Below are positions 1-8,192 of a stretch of 64,000 bases of DNA, piece by piece. How positions within the stretch are numbered: the first letter of the stretch is position 1; each line of letters starts with the position of its first letter. The stretch lies in the NCBI RefSeq assembly GCF_902497875.1, contig NZ_CABVHY010000017.1, forward strand, positions 1 through 64,000, written 5' to 3'. The notes under the pieces were generated by a model, which saw only the letters and a program-made list of their open reading frames with translations, searched no databases and had not been told where the DNA came from. The position numbers and the translations under genes were made by a program. The DNA comes from Pseudomonas fluorescens (GTDB taxonomy: Bacteria > Pseudomonadota > Gammaproteobacteria > Pseudomonadales > Pseudomonadaceae).

Positions 1-41
1 TTCCAAGTGACCCGCCGTAAGGGCGGAACCATAAGCCGCCG

Positions 42-105
42 TTACCGCAGCAACGGATATGCACCCAATCCGAACAGCGCCGACATTACCGCAGCAACGG
101 ATATG
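42..105. repeat. 20-bp direct repeat, two copies 44 bp apart
   Basis: The sequence TTACCGCAGCAACGGATATG occurs at 42-61 and again at 86-105. The preceding bases 12-26 form a small GC-rich hairpin (CCGCC-GTAA-GGGCGG). The stretch lies downstream of the first gene and at the window edge, so it may belong to an element that continues to the left. Function unknown. Confidence 0.6.
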
Positions 106-124
106 TACACCGCCCAACCATCCT

Positions 125-760
125 TCAGCGCACGCGAATCTTCGGATCACCCGCCCCGCGCCGCAAAGTCGCAAGAAACCCCTCCAGCGGTGCCGGCTCG
201 GCAATTTCCGGCAAGGCCTCCTTGTCCGGCCGTTGCGCCCAGAACGCATCCCAGGACGGGAACAGCTCGTGAAACGTGCCGGCATAAGGCTCGCGCCCCG
301 GCCAGCGCATTTTCAAGCCGCCAATCGGTGGTTTATTCAGGTCGGTGGCGTACCAATAGCACGGCAAGCGACGACGGAAGCACCAGCGTCCGTCGATCCG
401 CTCGTAGTCGTCCCAATACAGCATCTGCATGATCACCCACTCCGGACCCGTCTCATGCTCGTTCTTGGAATAGACCACGCCCGTGGCATGATCCGGATCG
501 CTGAACTCGATGATGTGCTGCCCCAGGTGATGGGAAGTGCCGTGAAACTGCTTGCGCATGGTTTCGTCCAGCCATGCCTTGAGGTGTGCACGGCCCGTCT
601 TGTCGCGCCCCACACGCACGTCCGGGGCGAAACAGTTGGCCATGGCATCCATGTCGCGCATGTCCAGGGCCAACGCGTACTTGCCGGCCAGTTGACGGAT
701 CGCGTCCAGCGATTCAAGGCGGTCGATGCGCTCAAGCAGCGCGGCGGATTCCAGGCCCAT
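125..760 (-). CDS. SnoaL-like protein, candidate bile-acid 7-alpha-dehydratase (BaiE/Hsh2 type)
   Basis: 211-residue cytosolic protein of the SnoaL/NTF2-like fold. By eye the N-terminus follows BaiE: a short coiled start, then GKYALALD, then SHHLG, then YERIDGRW. The Tyr, Asp and His reported as catalytic in BaiE (Y30, D35, H83) appear to correspond to Y28, D33 and H78. The family removes a ring hydroxyl from 3-oxo-delta4 steroids as water. It is the last gene of a three-gene minus operon after two SDRs; its ATG overlaps the stop of the preceding SDR (ATGA). It is longer than BaiE, with about 45 extra residues at the C-terminus. The family assignment is good; the substrate is inferred from context and could be another ring position or a non-enzymatic SnoaL role. 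Confidence 0.6.
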   Translation of the reverse strand: MGLESAALLERIDRLESLDAIRQLAGKYALALDMRDMDAMANCFAPDVRVGRDKTGRAHLKAWLDETMRKQFHGTSHHLGQHIIEFSDPDHATGVVYSKNEHETGPEWVIMQMLYWDDYERIDGRWCFRRRLPCYWYATDLNKPPIGGLKMRWPGREPYAGTFHELFPSWDAFWAQRPDKEALPEIAEPAPLEGFLATLRRGAGDPKIRVR

Positions 761-1533
761 CAGTCGAACACCGTATACAGGTCGGAACCGCGTCCGCCGT
801 CCACCGCCAGACTGGCACCGGTCACGTAGGAAGCTTCGTCGCTGGCCAGGAACAGAATGGCGTTGGCCAGTTCCACCGGCAGGCCGACCCGTTTCATCGG
901 GATGACTTTCTCGGTGTTGGTGCGGGCCTTGGCGTCGCCGAGCATGCCGGCGGTGGCCGGGGTATCGACCACGCCGGGGATGATCACGTTGCAGCGAATG
1001 TTGTTTGGCGCGCCTTCACTGGCCGCCGCCCGGCTGAAGTTGATCACCGCGGCCTTGGCCGCCGAGTAACCGGCCATCCACGCGGTGCCGAACAGGCCGC
1101 AGATCGAGGCAATGTTGACGATCGAACCGCCGCCCTGCTCTTTCATCAGACGCATCGCGGTGCGAGTGCCAAAGAAGGTGCCGTCGACGGTAGTGGCGAA
1201 GTTGGCGTGCCAGTCGGCGGTGGACATTGTGTCGATGCTGCCCCAGGTGTAGGCCATCGCATTGTTGACCAGAATGTCCAGGCGACCGTGGCGTTGCGCG
1301 GTGGCTTCCAATGCGCTGACGTAGGCCTGCTCGTCGCTGACGTCGGCCACCGCAATTTCAGCGTGCCCGCCGAACCCAATGATTTTTTCCTGCACACCTT
1401 GCAACGGCTCCACGCGTCGCCCGCAGAGCACAACAGTGGCGCCCTCCTCGGCGAACCGCAGCGCGGTGGCTTCACCGATGCCCGAACCGGCGCCGGTCAC
1501 AAAGGCGATTTTTCCCTGTAAACGCTTGCTCAT
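760..1533 (-). CDS. short-chain dehydrogenase/reductase, probable hydroxysteroid dehydrogenase
   Basis: 257-residue classical SDR. It shows the NAD(P)-binding TGAGSGIGEA motif near the N-terminus, the NNA motif (VNNAMAY), and the catalytic YSAAK. The C-terminal VTGASLAVDGG is typical of the FabG-like group. It would oxidise or reduce a hydroxyl or ketone; in this cluster a ring position such as C-12 or C-7 is plausible, as for the SteA/SteB pair of Comamonas testosteroni, but position specificity cannot be read from sequence. The start at 1533 has GGAG 8 nt upstream. It lies 14 nt downstream of another SDR and overlaps the SnoaL gene. Confidence 0.8.
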   Translation of the reverse strand: MSKRLQGKIAFVTGAGSGIGEATALRFAEEGATVVLCGRRVEPLQGVQEKIIGFGGHAEIAVADVSDEQAYVSALEATAQRHGRLDILVNNAMAYTWGSIDTMSTADWHANFATTVDGTFFGTRTAMRLMKEQGGGSIVNIASICGLFGTAWMAGYSAAKAAVINFSRAAASEGAPNNIRCNVIIPGVVDTPATAGMLGDAKARTNTEKVIPMKRVGLPVELANAILFLASDEASYVTGASLAVDGGRGSDLYTVFD

Positions 1534-1547
1534 CAGTCATTCTCCGA

Positions 1548-2282
1548 TCAAATAAAGGCCATGCCGCCGTTAACCGCGATGTTCTGGCCAGTCATGAAGC
1601 TGGCGTCTTCGCTGGCAAGGAAGACCGCAACACGGGCGATCTCGTCGGTCTCGCACATGCGACCCAACGGTACGTTTTTCAGCAGTGCTTGCATGTAGTC
1701 ATCAGGGATGCCGGCCATCATCGGCGTGTTGGTCGGCCCCGGCACGAGGGTGTTGACGCGTATGCCGCTGGCCGCCAGTTCACGGGCGATCGAACGGGTC
1801 AGGCCCATCACCCCGGCTTTCGAAGCGCAGTAATGGCTAGGACCGTCGCCGGTCAGCGCGGCAGTGCTGGAGAGGTTGATGATCGCCCCTTTGCGCCCGC
1901 CCTTGACCATCAGCTTGGCGCCTTCGCGGCAGCACAGGAAGGTGCCACCCAGGTTCACGCCGATCACCCGCGCCCAACTCTCGTCCGGGGTTTCGAGGAA
2001 GCTGTCCAGCGCGCCCACGCCAGCGTTGTTGACCAGGATGTCGAGGCCGCCGAAGTGCTGCTCGGCCTGGCCCATGGCATCGGCCACGGAGGCGCCGTCA
2101 CCGACGTTGCAGGCCAGGGCCAATACGTTGTCGCCGAGGTCCGCCAGGCTCTCGGCGAGTGCGGTCTGATTCAGGTCGACAGCCACCACCTTGGCGCCTT
2201 CGGCAACAAAACCACGCACGATGGCCTGGCCCATGCCTTGCCCTGCGCCGGTCACAAAGGCGACTTTATTGAGTAACTTCAT
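1548..2282 (-). CDS. short-chain dehydrogenase/reductase
   Basis: 244-residue SDR with TGAGQGMGQA, NNAGVG, YCASKAG and a C-terminal TGQNIAVNGG, i.e. a complete classical enzyme of FabG-like length. It is first in the operon with the SDR at 760-1533 and the SnoaL gene. A GGAG box precedes the ATG at 2282, and an operator copy at 2373-2389 points toward it. The likely role is oxidation or epimerisation of a steroid hydroxyl. Being paired with a second SDR, it could form an oxidation/re-reduction couple, but this is inference. Confidence 0.8.
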   Translation of the reverse strand: MKLLNKVAFVTGAGQGMGQAIVRGFVAEGAKVVAVDLNQTALAESLADLGDNVLALACNVGDGASVADAMGQAEQHFGGLDILVNNAGVGALDSFLETPDESWARVIGVNLGGTFLCCREGAKLMVKGGRKGAIINLSSTAALTGDGPSHYCASKAGVMGLTRSIARELAASGIRVNTLVPGPTNTPMMAGIPDDYMQALLKNVPLGRMCETDEIARVAVFLASEDASFMTGQNIAVNGGMAFI

Positions 2283-2372
2283 AGCGATCTCCGAATGTGC
2301 AAATACCCTGCGGCCCGCCGCCCTTGCAGTGGGCCGTCCCCTGAATGATTAGCGGCAAGTGCCTTGGCACAC

Positions 2373-2389
2373 ATCGTCCGATGGGACTA
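2373..2389 (-). promoter_or_regulatory. TAGTC-N6-GACGATG operator copy, for the SDR-SDR-SnoaL operon
   Basis: On the minus strand the site reads TAGTCCCATCGGACGAT followed by G. The core GTC-N6-GAC is an inverted repeat (GTCC/GGAC). A -10-like AATCAT lies at 2345-2350, 22 nt after the motif. The start codon at 2282 is 91 nt away. Confidence 0.7.
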
Positions 2390-2397
2390 TCGCCGCG

Positions 2398-2414
2398 TGG
2401 TCTGAACGGACGAT
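2398..2414 (+). promoter_or_regulatory. TAGTC-N6-GACGATG operator copy, for tesD
   Basis: Reads TGGTCTGAACGGACGAT followed by G on the plus strand, back to back with the copy at 2373. The hexamer CAGCAT begins 21 nt after the motif. The tesD start is 127 nt downstream. Confidence 0.65.
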
Positions 2415-2540
2415 GCCGGCAATCCCCCACGGCCCCAGCATTCATAGGTGCACACCACGTCAAGCTCAGCGTTCCCCTTCAATTCGCTGTCGCGCCTGAC
2501 GCGGCTGTGCTTTATGAATCAGCAGAAAATGGAGAACCCC

Positions 2541-3377
2541 ATGAACCAACCCGTAGACCTGCCCCTGCCCGTCGGCCATTACGCAACGCTGCCCAACAAC
2601 GGCTTGCGCCTGCACTATCTGGATGAAGGCGCGGGCCCCGTGGTGCTGTGGCTGCACGGCAGCGGACCGGGCGCCAGTGGTTTCAGCAACTTCAAGGGCA
2701 ACTACCCGCAATTCGTCGCCGCCGGCTACCGCAACATCGTGCTCGACCTGCCGGGTTTCGGCCGTTCGGACAAACCCGAGGACGCCCAGTACAACCTGGA
2801 TTTCTTCGTCGACTGCGTAGCGGCGTTTCTGGAAGCCGTCGGCGTACAGCGCTGCACCCTGCTGGGTAACTCGCTGGGTGGCGCGATTGCCCTGGGCCTG
2901 GCCCTGCGTCTGCCGCAATTGCCTCAGGGTCTGATCCTGCTGGCACCGGGCGGTGTCGAGGAGCGGGAAACCTACTTCAAGATGGAAGGCATCGTGCGCA
3001 TGGTCAGCCTGTTCAACGCCGGTCCCATCGGCATGGACGAGATGCGCAGCATGATGCGCCTGCAGCTGTTCGATGATTCGATCCTGCCGGAAAGCCTGCT
3101 GCAAGAACGCGTGGCGGTGGCGGTGACCCAGCCAAAGAACCTGTTCAGCACGATGATGGTGCCGAACATGGAAACACGCTTGGGCGAGATCCAGTGCCCG
3201 ATCCTCGGTTTCTGGGGCACCAACGATCAATTCAACCCTGTCAGCGGCGCCCAGCGCATCATCGACGGCGCGCCAAACGCCCGGTTCATCGTGCTCAACC
3301 GTTGCGGGCATTGGGTCCAGGTGGAACACCGCGAACTATTTAATCGCAGCTGCATCGACTTCCTGCAGAACGGTTGA
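2541..3377 (+). CDS. tesD: meta-cleavage product hydrolase (4,9-DSHA hydrolase, TesD/HsaD-like)
   Basis: 278-residue alpha/beta hydrolase of the C-C bond hydrolase group (BphD, MhpC, HsaD). Visible features are HGSGPGASG (oxyanion region, about residues 39-47), the nucleophile motif GNSLGGA with Ser111, the acid in GTNDQFNP, and the catalytic His in RCGHWVQVE. In the seco-steroid pathway this enzyme cleaves the extradiol product of ring A into the C6 hydroxydienoate and the C/D-ring propionate. The start at 2541 (MNQPVD) has GGAG upstream; earlier in-frame ATGs lack one. It is alone on the plus strand, and the dioxygenase that would make its substrate is not in the window. Biphenyl-type substrates cannot be excluded from sequence alone, but context favours steroids. 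Confidence 0.85.
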   Translation: MNQPVDLPLPVGHYATLPNNGLRLHYLDEGAGPVVLWLHGSGPGASGFSNFKGNYPQFVAAGYRNIVLDLPGFGRSDKPEDAQYNLDFFVDCVAAFLEAVGVQRCTLLGNSLGGAIALGLALRLPQLPQGLILLAPGGVEERETYFKMEGIVRMVSLFNAGPIGMDEMRSMMRLQLFDDSILPESLLQERVAVAVTQPKNLFSTMMVPNMETRLGEIQCPILGFWGTNDQFNPVSGAQRIIDGAPNARFIVLNRCGHWVQVEHRELFNRSCIDFLQNG

Positions 3378-3398
3378 TCTCCCAATACCGCTCCTCCT

Positions 3399-3500
3399 CT
3401 GTAGGAGCGAGCTTGCTCGCGAAGGAACCAAAGACAACGCGTTCATCCAGCAGACACGCGTTTTCGTTAACGTCCTTCGCGAGCAAGCTCGCTCCTACAG
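3399..3500. repeat. REP-type inverted repeat, 28-bp perfect arms
   Basis: Arms at 3399-3426 and 3473-3500 are exact reverse complements (core GTAGGAGCGAGC). The element sits between two converging genes and probably also ends transcription. This repeat family is scattered in Pseudomonas genomes. Confidence 0.85.
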
Positions 3501-3511
3501 CGGGGGGTGGT

Positions 3512-4744
3512 TTAGCGATCTGCCGCCTTCTGGCTGTTCAACTCGGCATCGCCGGGCTGGCCCAGCACACAGGAGGTACCGCCGGGGGTGTACATCATCG
3601 CCACGCAGCGGTTGCAGGCGGTGCAGATCGAGTCGCGGCTGGCACCACTTTCGAGCTTGTTGACGTAGTCATTCTCGGCCAGCAATACCCGGCCCATGGC
3701 GACCAGGTCGAAACCCTCGGCCATGATCTTTTCGATGCTCGCCAGGCTCTTGGCGCCGCCCAGATAAGCCAGTGGCATTTTCACCGCGGCACGCACCTTG
3801 CGCGCATGTTCCAGCAAATACAGCTCACGGAATTCCACGGTTGGCTCTTTACGGCGCTGAATGGCCATCGCAAAGGCAATCACCTTGTTCTTCTGCTGCA
3901 CCCGGTTTTCCTTGGGGAAGGAAGAGCCGAACATGGTGGTGATCGACTCGGCGTTCATCCCGGCGCTGAGCACCAGCAGGTGCGCACCCTCCTCTTCCAA
4001 CATGCGGGCGATCTGTGCCCCGTCTTCGGCACTGTTACCGGCGCGCACGCCTTCAGTGACGCTGTATTTGCAGATCACCGCCATGTCCTGGCCGACCGCA
4101 TCCAGTACCGCACGCAGCACCCGGCGCGGAAAGCGCAGGCGGTTTTCCAGGCTGCCGCCGTACTGGTCGCGGCGCTTGTTGTACATCGGCGAAATGAACT
4201 GGCTGAGCAGGTAGCCGTGGCCCATGTGGATTTCCACGGCATCGAAACCCGCCTGGCGTGCCAGGCGCGCTCCTTGTGCGAAGTCGCGCACCACTTGCTG
4301 CATGTCGGCTTCGTTCATCGCCTGTTTGAGGAACATGCCACTCATCAAGCCGATCTTGTTGAAGCCGCCGCTGGCTGACAGCGGGCGTTTGGTCGAGCGC
4401 TCGCGGATAAAGGTAAAGCAGCCGCCATGGGTGATCTGCGCGCTGGCCAGGCCACCGGACTGGTGCACACCGTCGGTCAGGGCCTTGAAGTGCGGCACGC
4501 TGGATGGGGTGAGGGTCAACTGGTTGGGCAAGGTGCGGCCATCATTGCTGACCGCGCAATAGGCCACGGTGGTCATGGCGGTGCCCCCAGCGACCAGGGC
4601 CGAGTGCAACTTGACCAATTGTTTGGAAGGCACGCCCTGGGCACTCATGCCCTCGTTGGTGGCGGACTTGATAAACCGGTTTTTCAGGGTCAGTGGGCCA
4701 ATCGCAATAGGGCTGAACGGTGATGGGGTCGGACGAGGGTTCAT
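3512..4744 (-). CDS. NADH:flavin oxidoreductase/enoate-reductase-like (OYE family) with C-terminal Cys cluster
   Basis: 410-residue TIM-barrel flavoprotein. It shows EIHMGHGYLLSQF (substrate-binding His-x-x-His), YGGSLENRLRF and a C-terminal CTACNRC followed by TSC. The Cys set resembles the [4Fe-4S] site of 2,4-dienoyl-CoA reductases, but the spacing is CxxCxxC instead of CxxCxxxC, and the large NAD-binding domain of those enzymes is absent. The family reduces C=C bonds conjugated to carbonyls; BaiCD/BaiH of bile-acid metabolism belong here. A reduction of a ring double bond (delta4, delta6 or in the indane residue) is a reasonable guess. AGAGG precedes the ATG. It is the last gene of the minus operon starting at tesA2. 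Confidence 0.75.
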   Translation of the reverse strand: MNPRPTPSPFSPIAIGPLTLKNRFIKSATNEGMSAQGVPSKQLVKLHSALVAGGTAMTTVAYCAVSNDGRTLPNQLTLTPSSVPHFKALTDGVHQSGGLASAQITHGGCFTFIRERSTKRPLSASGGFNKIGLMSGMFLKQAMNEADMQQVVRDFAQGARLARQAGFDAVEIHMGHGYLLSQFISPMYNKRRDQYGGSLENRLRFPRRVLRAVLDAVGQDMAVICKYSVTEGVRAGNSAEDGAQIARMLEEEGAHLLVLSAGMNAESITTMFGSSFPKENRVQQKNKVIAFAMAIQRRKEPTVEFRELYLLEHARKVRAAVKMPLAYLGGAKSLASIEKIMAEGFDLVAMGRVLLAENDYVNKLESGASRDSICTACNRCVAMMYTPGGTSCVLGQPGDAELNSQKAADR

Positions 4745-4817
4745 GACAGGCCTCTCTTTGTTGTTATCAGGCTACAAATGAAGGCTGCGTCGCCATCTCG
4801 CGACGCAGCCATGATCA

Positions 4818-6464
4818 TCAGAAGGTGTACTTGGCGTTGAGCGACAGGTAATCGCGGTCAGCCAGCAGTCGGCCTTGGGCGACATCCGGCGAGCTCAGGT
4901 AGGCGACATAGGTCATGCCGATCTGGAAGTTGCCCAGGTACTTGAAATCGCCACCCACGGTCAGGCGCTTCTCGTCACGGCCCAGGCCCTGATAGGCGCT
5001 GCCGTCGACGTTCTGCGTCCAGACCACTTTGGTGCTCAGGTCCAGGCCCGTGGCGATGGACGGGTAATCCATGTAGGCACCAATGCCCAGCAAGGTCGAA
5101 CCGCGGGTCTGGGTCTTCGACTCGAACGTGTCGAAGGTGCCGTCCACGCCGGGCCCGCCGCCAGTGATCGTCAGGCTGTCCACCCCGTCGATGTGTTGAT
5201 GCACCACTTCGCCCATGAAGGTAGTCTGATGGGCGAGCAGGCTTGGGCCCAGGATGTACATGGCGTTGAGGTTGCCTTGCCAGATCTGCCCGGTGGTGGG
5301 CGCGCCGTTGTTCAGGTAGACCGACGCGCCATCGCGGTAGCTCAGGTCACCGGCGTACTGCACCGAGTCGCCAACCTTGGAGGTGAAACTGATGCCCGTC
5401 AGCTTGACGTCTTCGAAGTAACCCAGGCGATAGGACGGCGCGGTGCCGTTATGGCCGATGCTCTTGAGCGAGGAGTATTGGGTGGTGCCGGTGAAGTCGA
5501 AGAACATCGAGCCGATGCGCTCGTTATAGCGGTAATGGAACAGCCCCACTTCGGTGTTCTCGGTGATCCGGTAGCGCGCGCCCAGGCCCCATTGGCCGCT
5601 GTCGCTGGCGTCTTTTTCACCGGCATAACCGACCGCCAGACCGTTGGGCAGGCGGTCGACCGCACCGCTGCCCAGGCGATAGAACTCGGCGCCGGGACCG
5701 AAGGTGTCGCTGCCGAAGTAGTCGCCCACGGGGTTGAGCTGGGTCTTTTCCCACTCGTACTGGTAGTAGCCCACCAGCGCCAGGTTTTCATTCAGCGACC
5801 ACGATCCGGACACCTGCCCTACCGGCAGGTACGAGTCCTTGGCCTCGGTACCCGGCACGTTAAACTTGGTGGCGTCCACCGGGGCCTGGCCCTGGCTGAT
5901 GTTAGGCCAGAACAGGCTCTCGCCCCAGGCCACCAGGTGCCGCCCGGCCTTGAGCGACAGGTACTGAGTCTCGCCGACATCGAAGTTGCCATACACATAC
6001 GCATCGAGCAGTCGCGCCATGCTGCCACTGAGCCTGCGGGTTTCGTCGCTGAAGCCATCGTTGTGGCCGACCTTGTTCACCGTCTGCGGCGAGTCATTGG
6101 CGTTTTTCTGGTTGTAGACATCGTCGTAGAACTGACTGCCGCGCAACACCGCACCGAGGTTGTCGTGCTTGAGCTGCAATTCACCGAACAGGCTCAGGCG
6201 GTTGTTGATCAACGAACCGCGCTTGAAGTTGCGCGTGCCATCGTCGTTGTTCGGGTCGTTGAGGTATTGGCTGGCCTGCTTGGCGGTACGCATGGAGGCG
6301 GTGTAGTTGACCGTCAGCGACGAATCCAGGGTGGTGTTTTCCCCCAGTTCGATAGTCGGTGCAGCGCCGGCTGTGGCACTGGCGATGGTGATGGCCGTTG
6401 CCAACAGGCAGCGGCTACCGGTCAGGTTCCCCGAATGGCGCGCGACAGTGTTTCGCGTAAACAT
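4818..6464 (-). CDS. DUF1302 outer-membrane protein
   Basis: 548 residues with a signal peptide (MFTRNTVARHSG to about ATAGAA) and a mature part rich in alternating aromatic and polar stretches ending in LNAKYTF, as expected of an outer-membrane beta-barrel. DUF1302 proteins recur beside DUF1329 proteins and RND transporters in Gammaproteobacteria and are thought to move hydrophobic compounds across the outer membrane, though their function is poorly known. The start at 6464 is chosen because GGAG precedes it and the signal peptide begins there; the longer reading frame adds only a Lys/Gln-rich leader. It sits between the FadD3-like ligase and the enoate reductase. Confidence 0.8.
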   Translation of the reverse strand: MFTRNTVARHSGNLTGSRCLLATAITIASATAGAAPTIELGENTTLDSSLTVNYTASMRTAKQASQYLNDPNNDDGTRNFKRGSLINNRLSLFGELQLKHDNLGAVLRGSQFYDDVYNQKNANDSPQTVNKVGHNDGFSDETRRLSGSMARLLDAYVYGNFDVGETQYLSLKAGRHLVAWGESLFWPNISQGQAPVDATKFNVPGTEAKDSYLPVGQVSGSWSLNENLALVGYYQYEWEKTQLNPVGDYFGSDTFGPGAEFYRLGSGAVDRLPNGLAVGYAGEKDASDSGQWGLGARYRITENTEVGLFHYRYNERIGSMFFDFTGTTQYSSLKSIGHNGTAPSYRLGYFEDVKLTGISFTSKVGDSVQYAGDLSYRDGASVYLNNGAPTTGQIWQGNLNAMYILGPSLLAHQTTFMGEVVHQHIDGVDSLTITGGGPGVDGTFDTFESKTQTRGSTLLGIGAYMDYPSIATGLDLSTKVVWTQNVDGSAYQGLGRDEKRLTVGGDFKYLGNFQIGMTYVAYLSSPDVAQGRLLADRDYLSLNAKYTF

Positions 6465-6551
6465 GCTCCTCTCCTTTTGTTGTTGTTTTTTCTTGTGTCG
6501 CCACAGCATGAAAAAAGCCCGTGCCGCGCGGTTTGGTGAGACGGGTGCGCC

Positions 6552-8192
6552 TTATGCCTGAGCGTTGTTGGCCACCACCGCCCGCAATTCGTTCTTCGCC
6601 ACCTTGCTCGACGGATTGAGTGGCAAGGCGCTGAAGAAGCGCACCTGGCGCGGCACCTTGTAATTGGCCATCTGCTCACGGCTCCAGGCGATCAGTTGCG
6701 CCTCGTCAAGTGCTTTACCTTCGCGCAGCACCACGCAGGCACATCCGACCTCGCCCATGCGTTCATCGGCGATGCCGATCACCGCCACCTGGGCAATTGC
6801 CGGATGCCTGATCAGCGCCGCTTCGATTTCCGCCGGGTAGCAGTTGAAACCGCCGACGATGAACATGTCCTTCAGGCGGTCGGTGATGATCAGGTTGCCC
6901 GCCTCGTCCAGGCGCCCGACATCGCCGGTGTGCAGCCAGCCTTCGGCGTCGATCGCTTCGCGGGTCGCTTCGGGGTTCTGGAAATAGCCCTGCATGATGT
7001 GGAAGCCACGCAGGCAGATCTCACCGGTAAGCCCGGTGTCCAGTGCCTGGTTGTCCGGGTCGCGAATGCTCACTTCGGTCCCGGCAATTGGCCGTCCGCT
7101 GGTGCCGGCGATCACCTGCGCCGAGTCCCGGGGATCGCAGATCGTCGCCAGCCCGCCGCACTCGGTCAGGCCGTAAGCAGTGGTGACCACGGCAAATCCC
7201 AACTCGTTGCGCATGCGCTCGATCAGACTCGGTGGAATGCTGGCCGAACCGGTGACCGCAATGCGCAGGCTCGACAGGTCGGTCTGCTTGAGTCGCGGGT
7301 GGGCCAGCAGCGACAGGTACAGGGTCGGCGCGCCGGGCAAGACGCTGATGCGCTCTCGGGCAATGCGCTGGAAGACTGCTTCTGCGTCGAATACCGCGTG
7401 GGGCAGGATGGTCGCGCCGCCGATCAGGCAAGTCAGCCAACCGGCCTTGTAGCCAAAGGCGTGGAAGAACGGATTGACGATCAGGTAGCGGTCACCCGGC
7501 ACCAGGCCGATGACCTTGACGTATTCGCTGAAGGCCCGCAGGTTCTGGCCATGGCCGCTCATCACGCCCTTGGGTTTGCCGGTGGTGCCGGAGGTGAACA
7601 ACAGGTCGCACATGGCCTCGGGGCCGATTGTTAATGTGCGGCGCCTGGCACTCTCGGCATCGATGGTCGCGGCACCGCGCAGGAACTGTGCAAGGGTCAG
7701 GTCCGAAGACAGCTCGGGCGTGTCGCCATCAAGGATCACCAGGTGTTCAAGGTTGGCCGGCCGATGGGGAGCGAGCAACGCCGGGTAGTCGACGTCGAGA
7801 AAGCGCTGCTGGACAAACAACAGCCGGCAGCCGCTGCGTTCCAGCACATCGGCCGCCTCAAGGCCCTTCATGCGCGTGTTGATCGGCACCAGCACCGCAC
7901 CGGCGCATTGAATGCCCAGCGCAGCGAGGATCCAGTCACCGCTGTTCGGCGCCCACACACCGACCCGGTCGCCAGCCTGAATGCCCAGCGCCATCAAGCC
8001 CCGAGCAAAGCCCATGACCCGTTCTGGCAGCTCGGCGTAATCAATGCACTGTCCGTTGTCTTCGATGGCCGTGCGACCGGCAAAACGTTTGGCGCTTTGA
8101 AACACCAACCGGGCAATGGTGGTGGGCACTGCGCTCAGCGGCAGGGAAATCTTCAGGCTCTGGTTCATCGTAGGCTCGGTGATCTGCATCAT
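6552..8192 (-). CDS. acyl-CoA synthetase, FadD3-like (HIP-CoA ligase)
   Basis: 546-residue AMP-forming ligase. It has the P-loop LLFTSGTTGKPKG, the YGLTE motif, GWLHTGDVG, the RLKDM hinge, and the C-terminal Lys in NPSSKVAKNE. By eye the central region (NPFFHAFGYKAG, ATILPH, VLPGAPTLYLSLL) closely follows mycobacterial FadD3, which adds CoA to the C/D-ring indane propionate (HIP) left after ring A/B cleavage; ScdA of Comamonas has the same role. Its ATG overlaps the stop of the kshB-like gene; a second possible start lies at 8168. It is expressed in the tesA2 operon, so the gene releasing HIP (tesD) and the gene activating it are neighbours. Confidence 0.82.
   Translation of the reverse strand: MMQITEPTMNQSLKISLPLSAVPTTIARLVFQSAKRFAGRTAIEDNGQCIDYAELPERVMGFARGLMALGIQAGDRVGVWAPNSGDWILAALGIQCAGAVLVPINTRMKGLEAADVLERSGCRLLFVQQRFLDVDYPALLAPHRPANLEHLVILDGDTPELSSDLTLAQFLRGAATIDAESARRRTLTIGPEAMCDLLFTSGTTGKPKGVMSGHGQNLRAFSEYVKVIGLVPGDRYLIVNPFFHAFGYKAGWLTCLIGGATILPHAVFDAEAVFQRIARERISVLPGAPTLYLSLLAHPRLKQTDLSSLRIAVTGSASIPPSLIERMRNELGFAVVTTAYGLTECGGLATICDPRDSAQVIAGTSGRPIAGTEVSIRDPDNQALDTGLTGEICLRGFHIMQGYFQNPEATREAIDAEGWLHTGDVGRLDEAGNLIITDRLKDMFIVGGFNCYPAEIEAALIRHPAIAQVAVIGIADERMGEVGCACVVLREGKALDEAQLIAWSREQMANYKVPRQVRFFSALPLNPSSKVAKNELRAVVANNAQA

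Noticed and set aside
4875..6539. 554-codon open frame on the plus strand opposite the DUF1302 gene
   Set aside because: It is a shadow of a GC-rich gene. The minus-strand protein has a signal peptide, beta-barrel end and ribosome site, while the plus frame has no recognisable domain.
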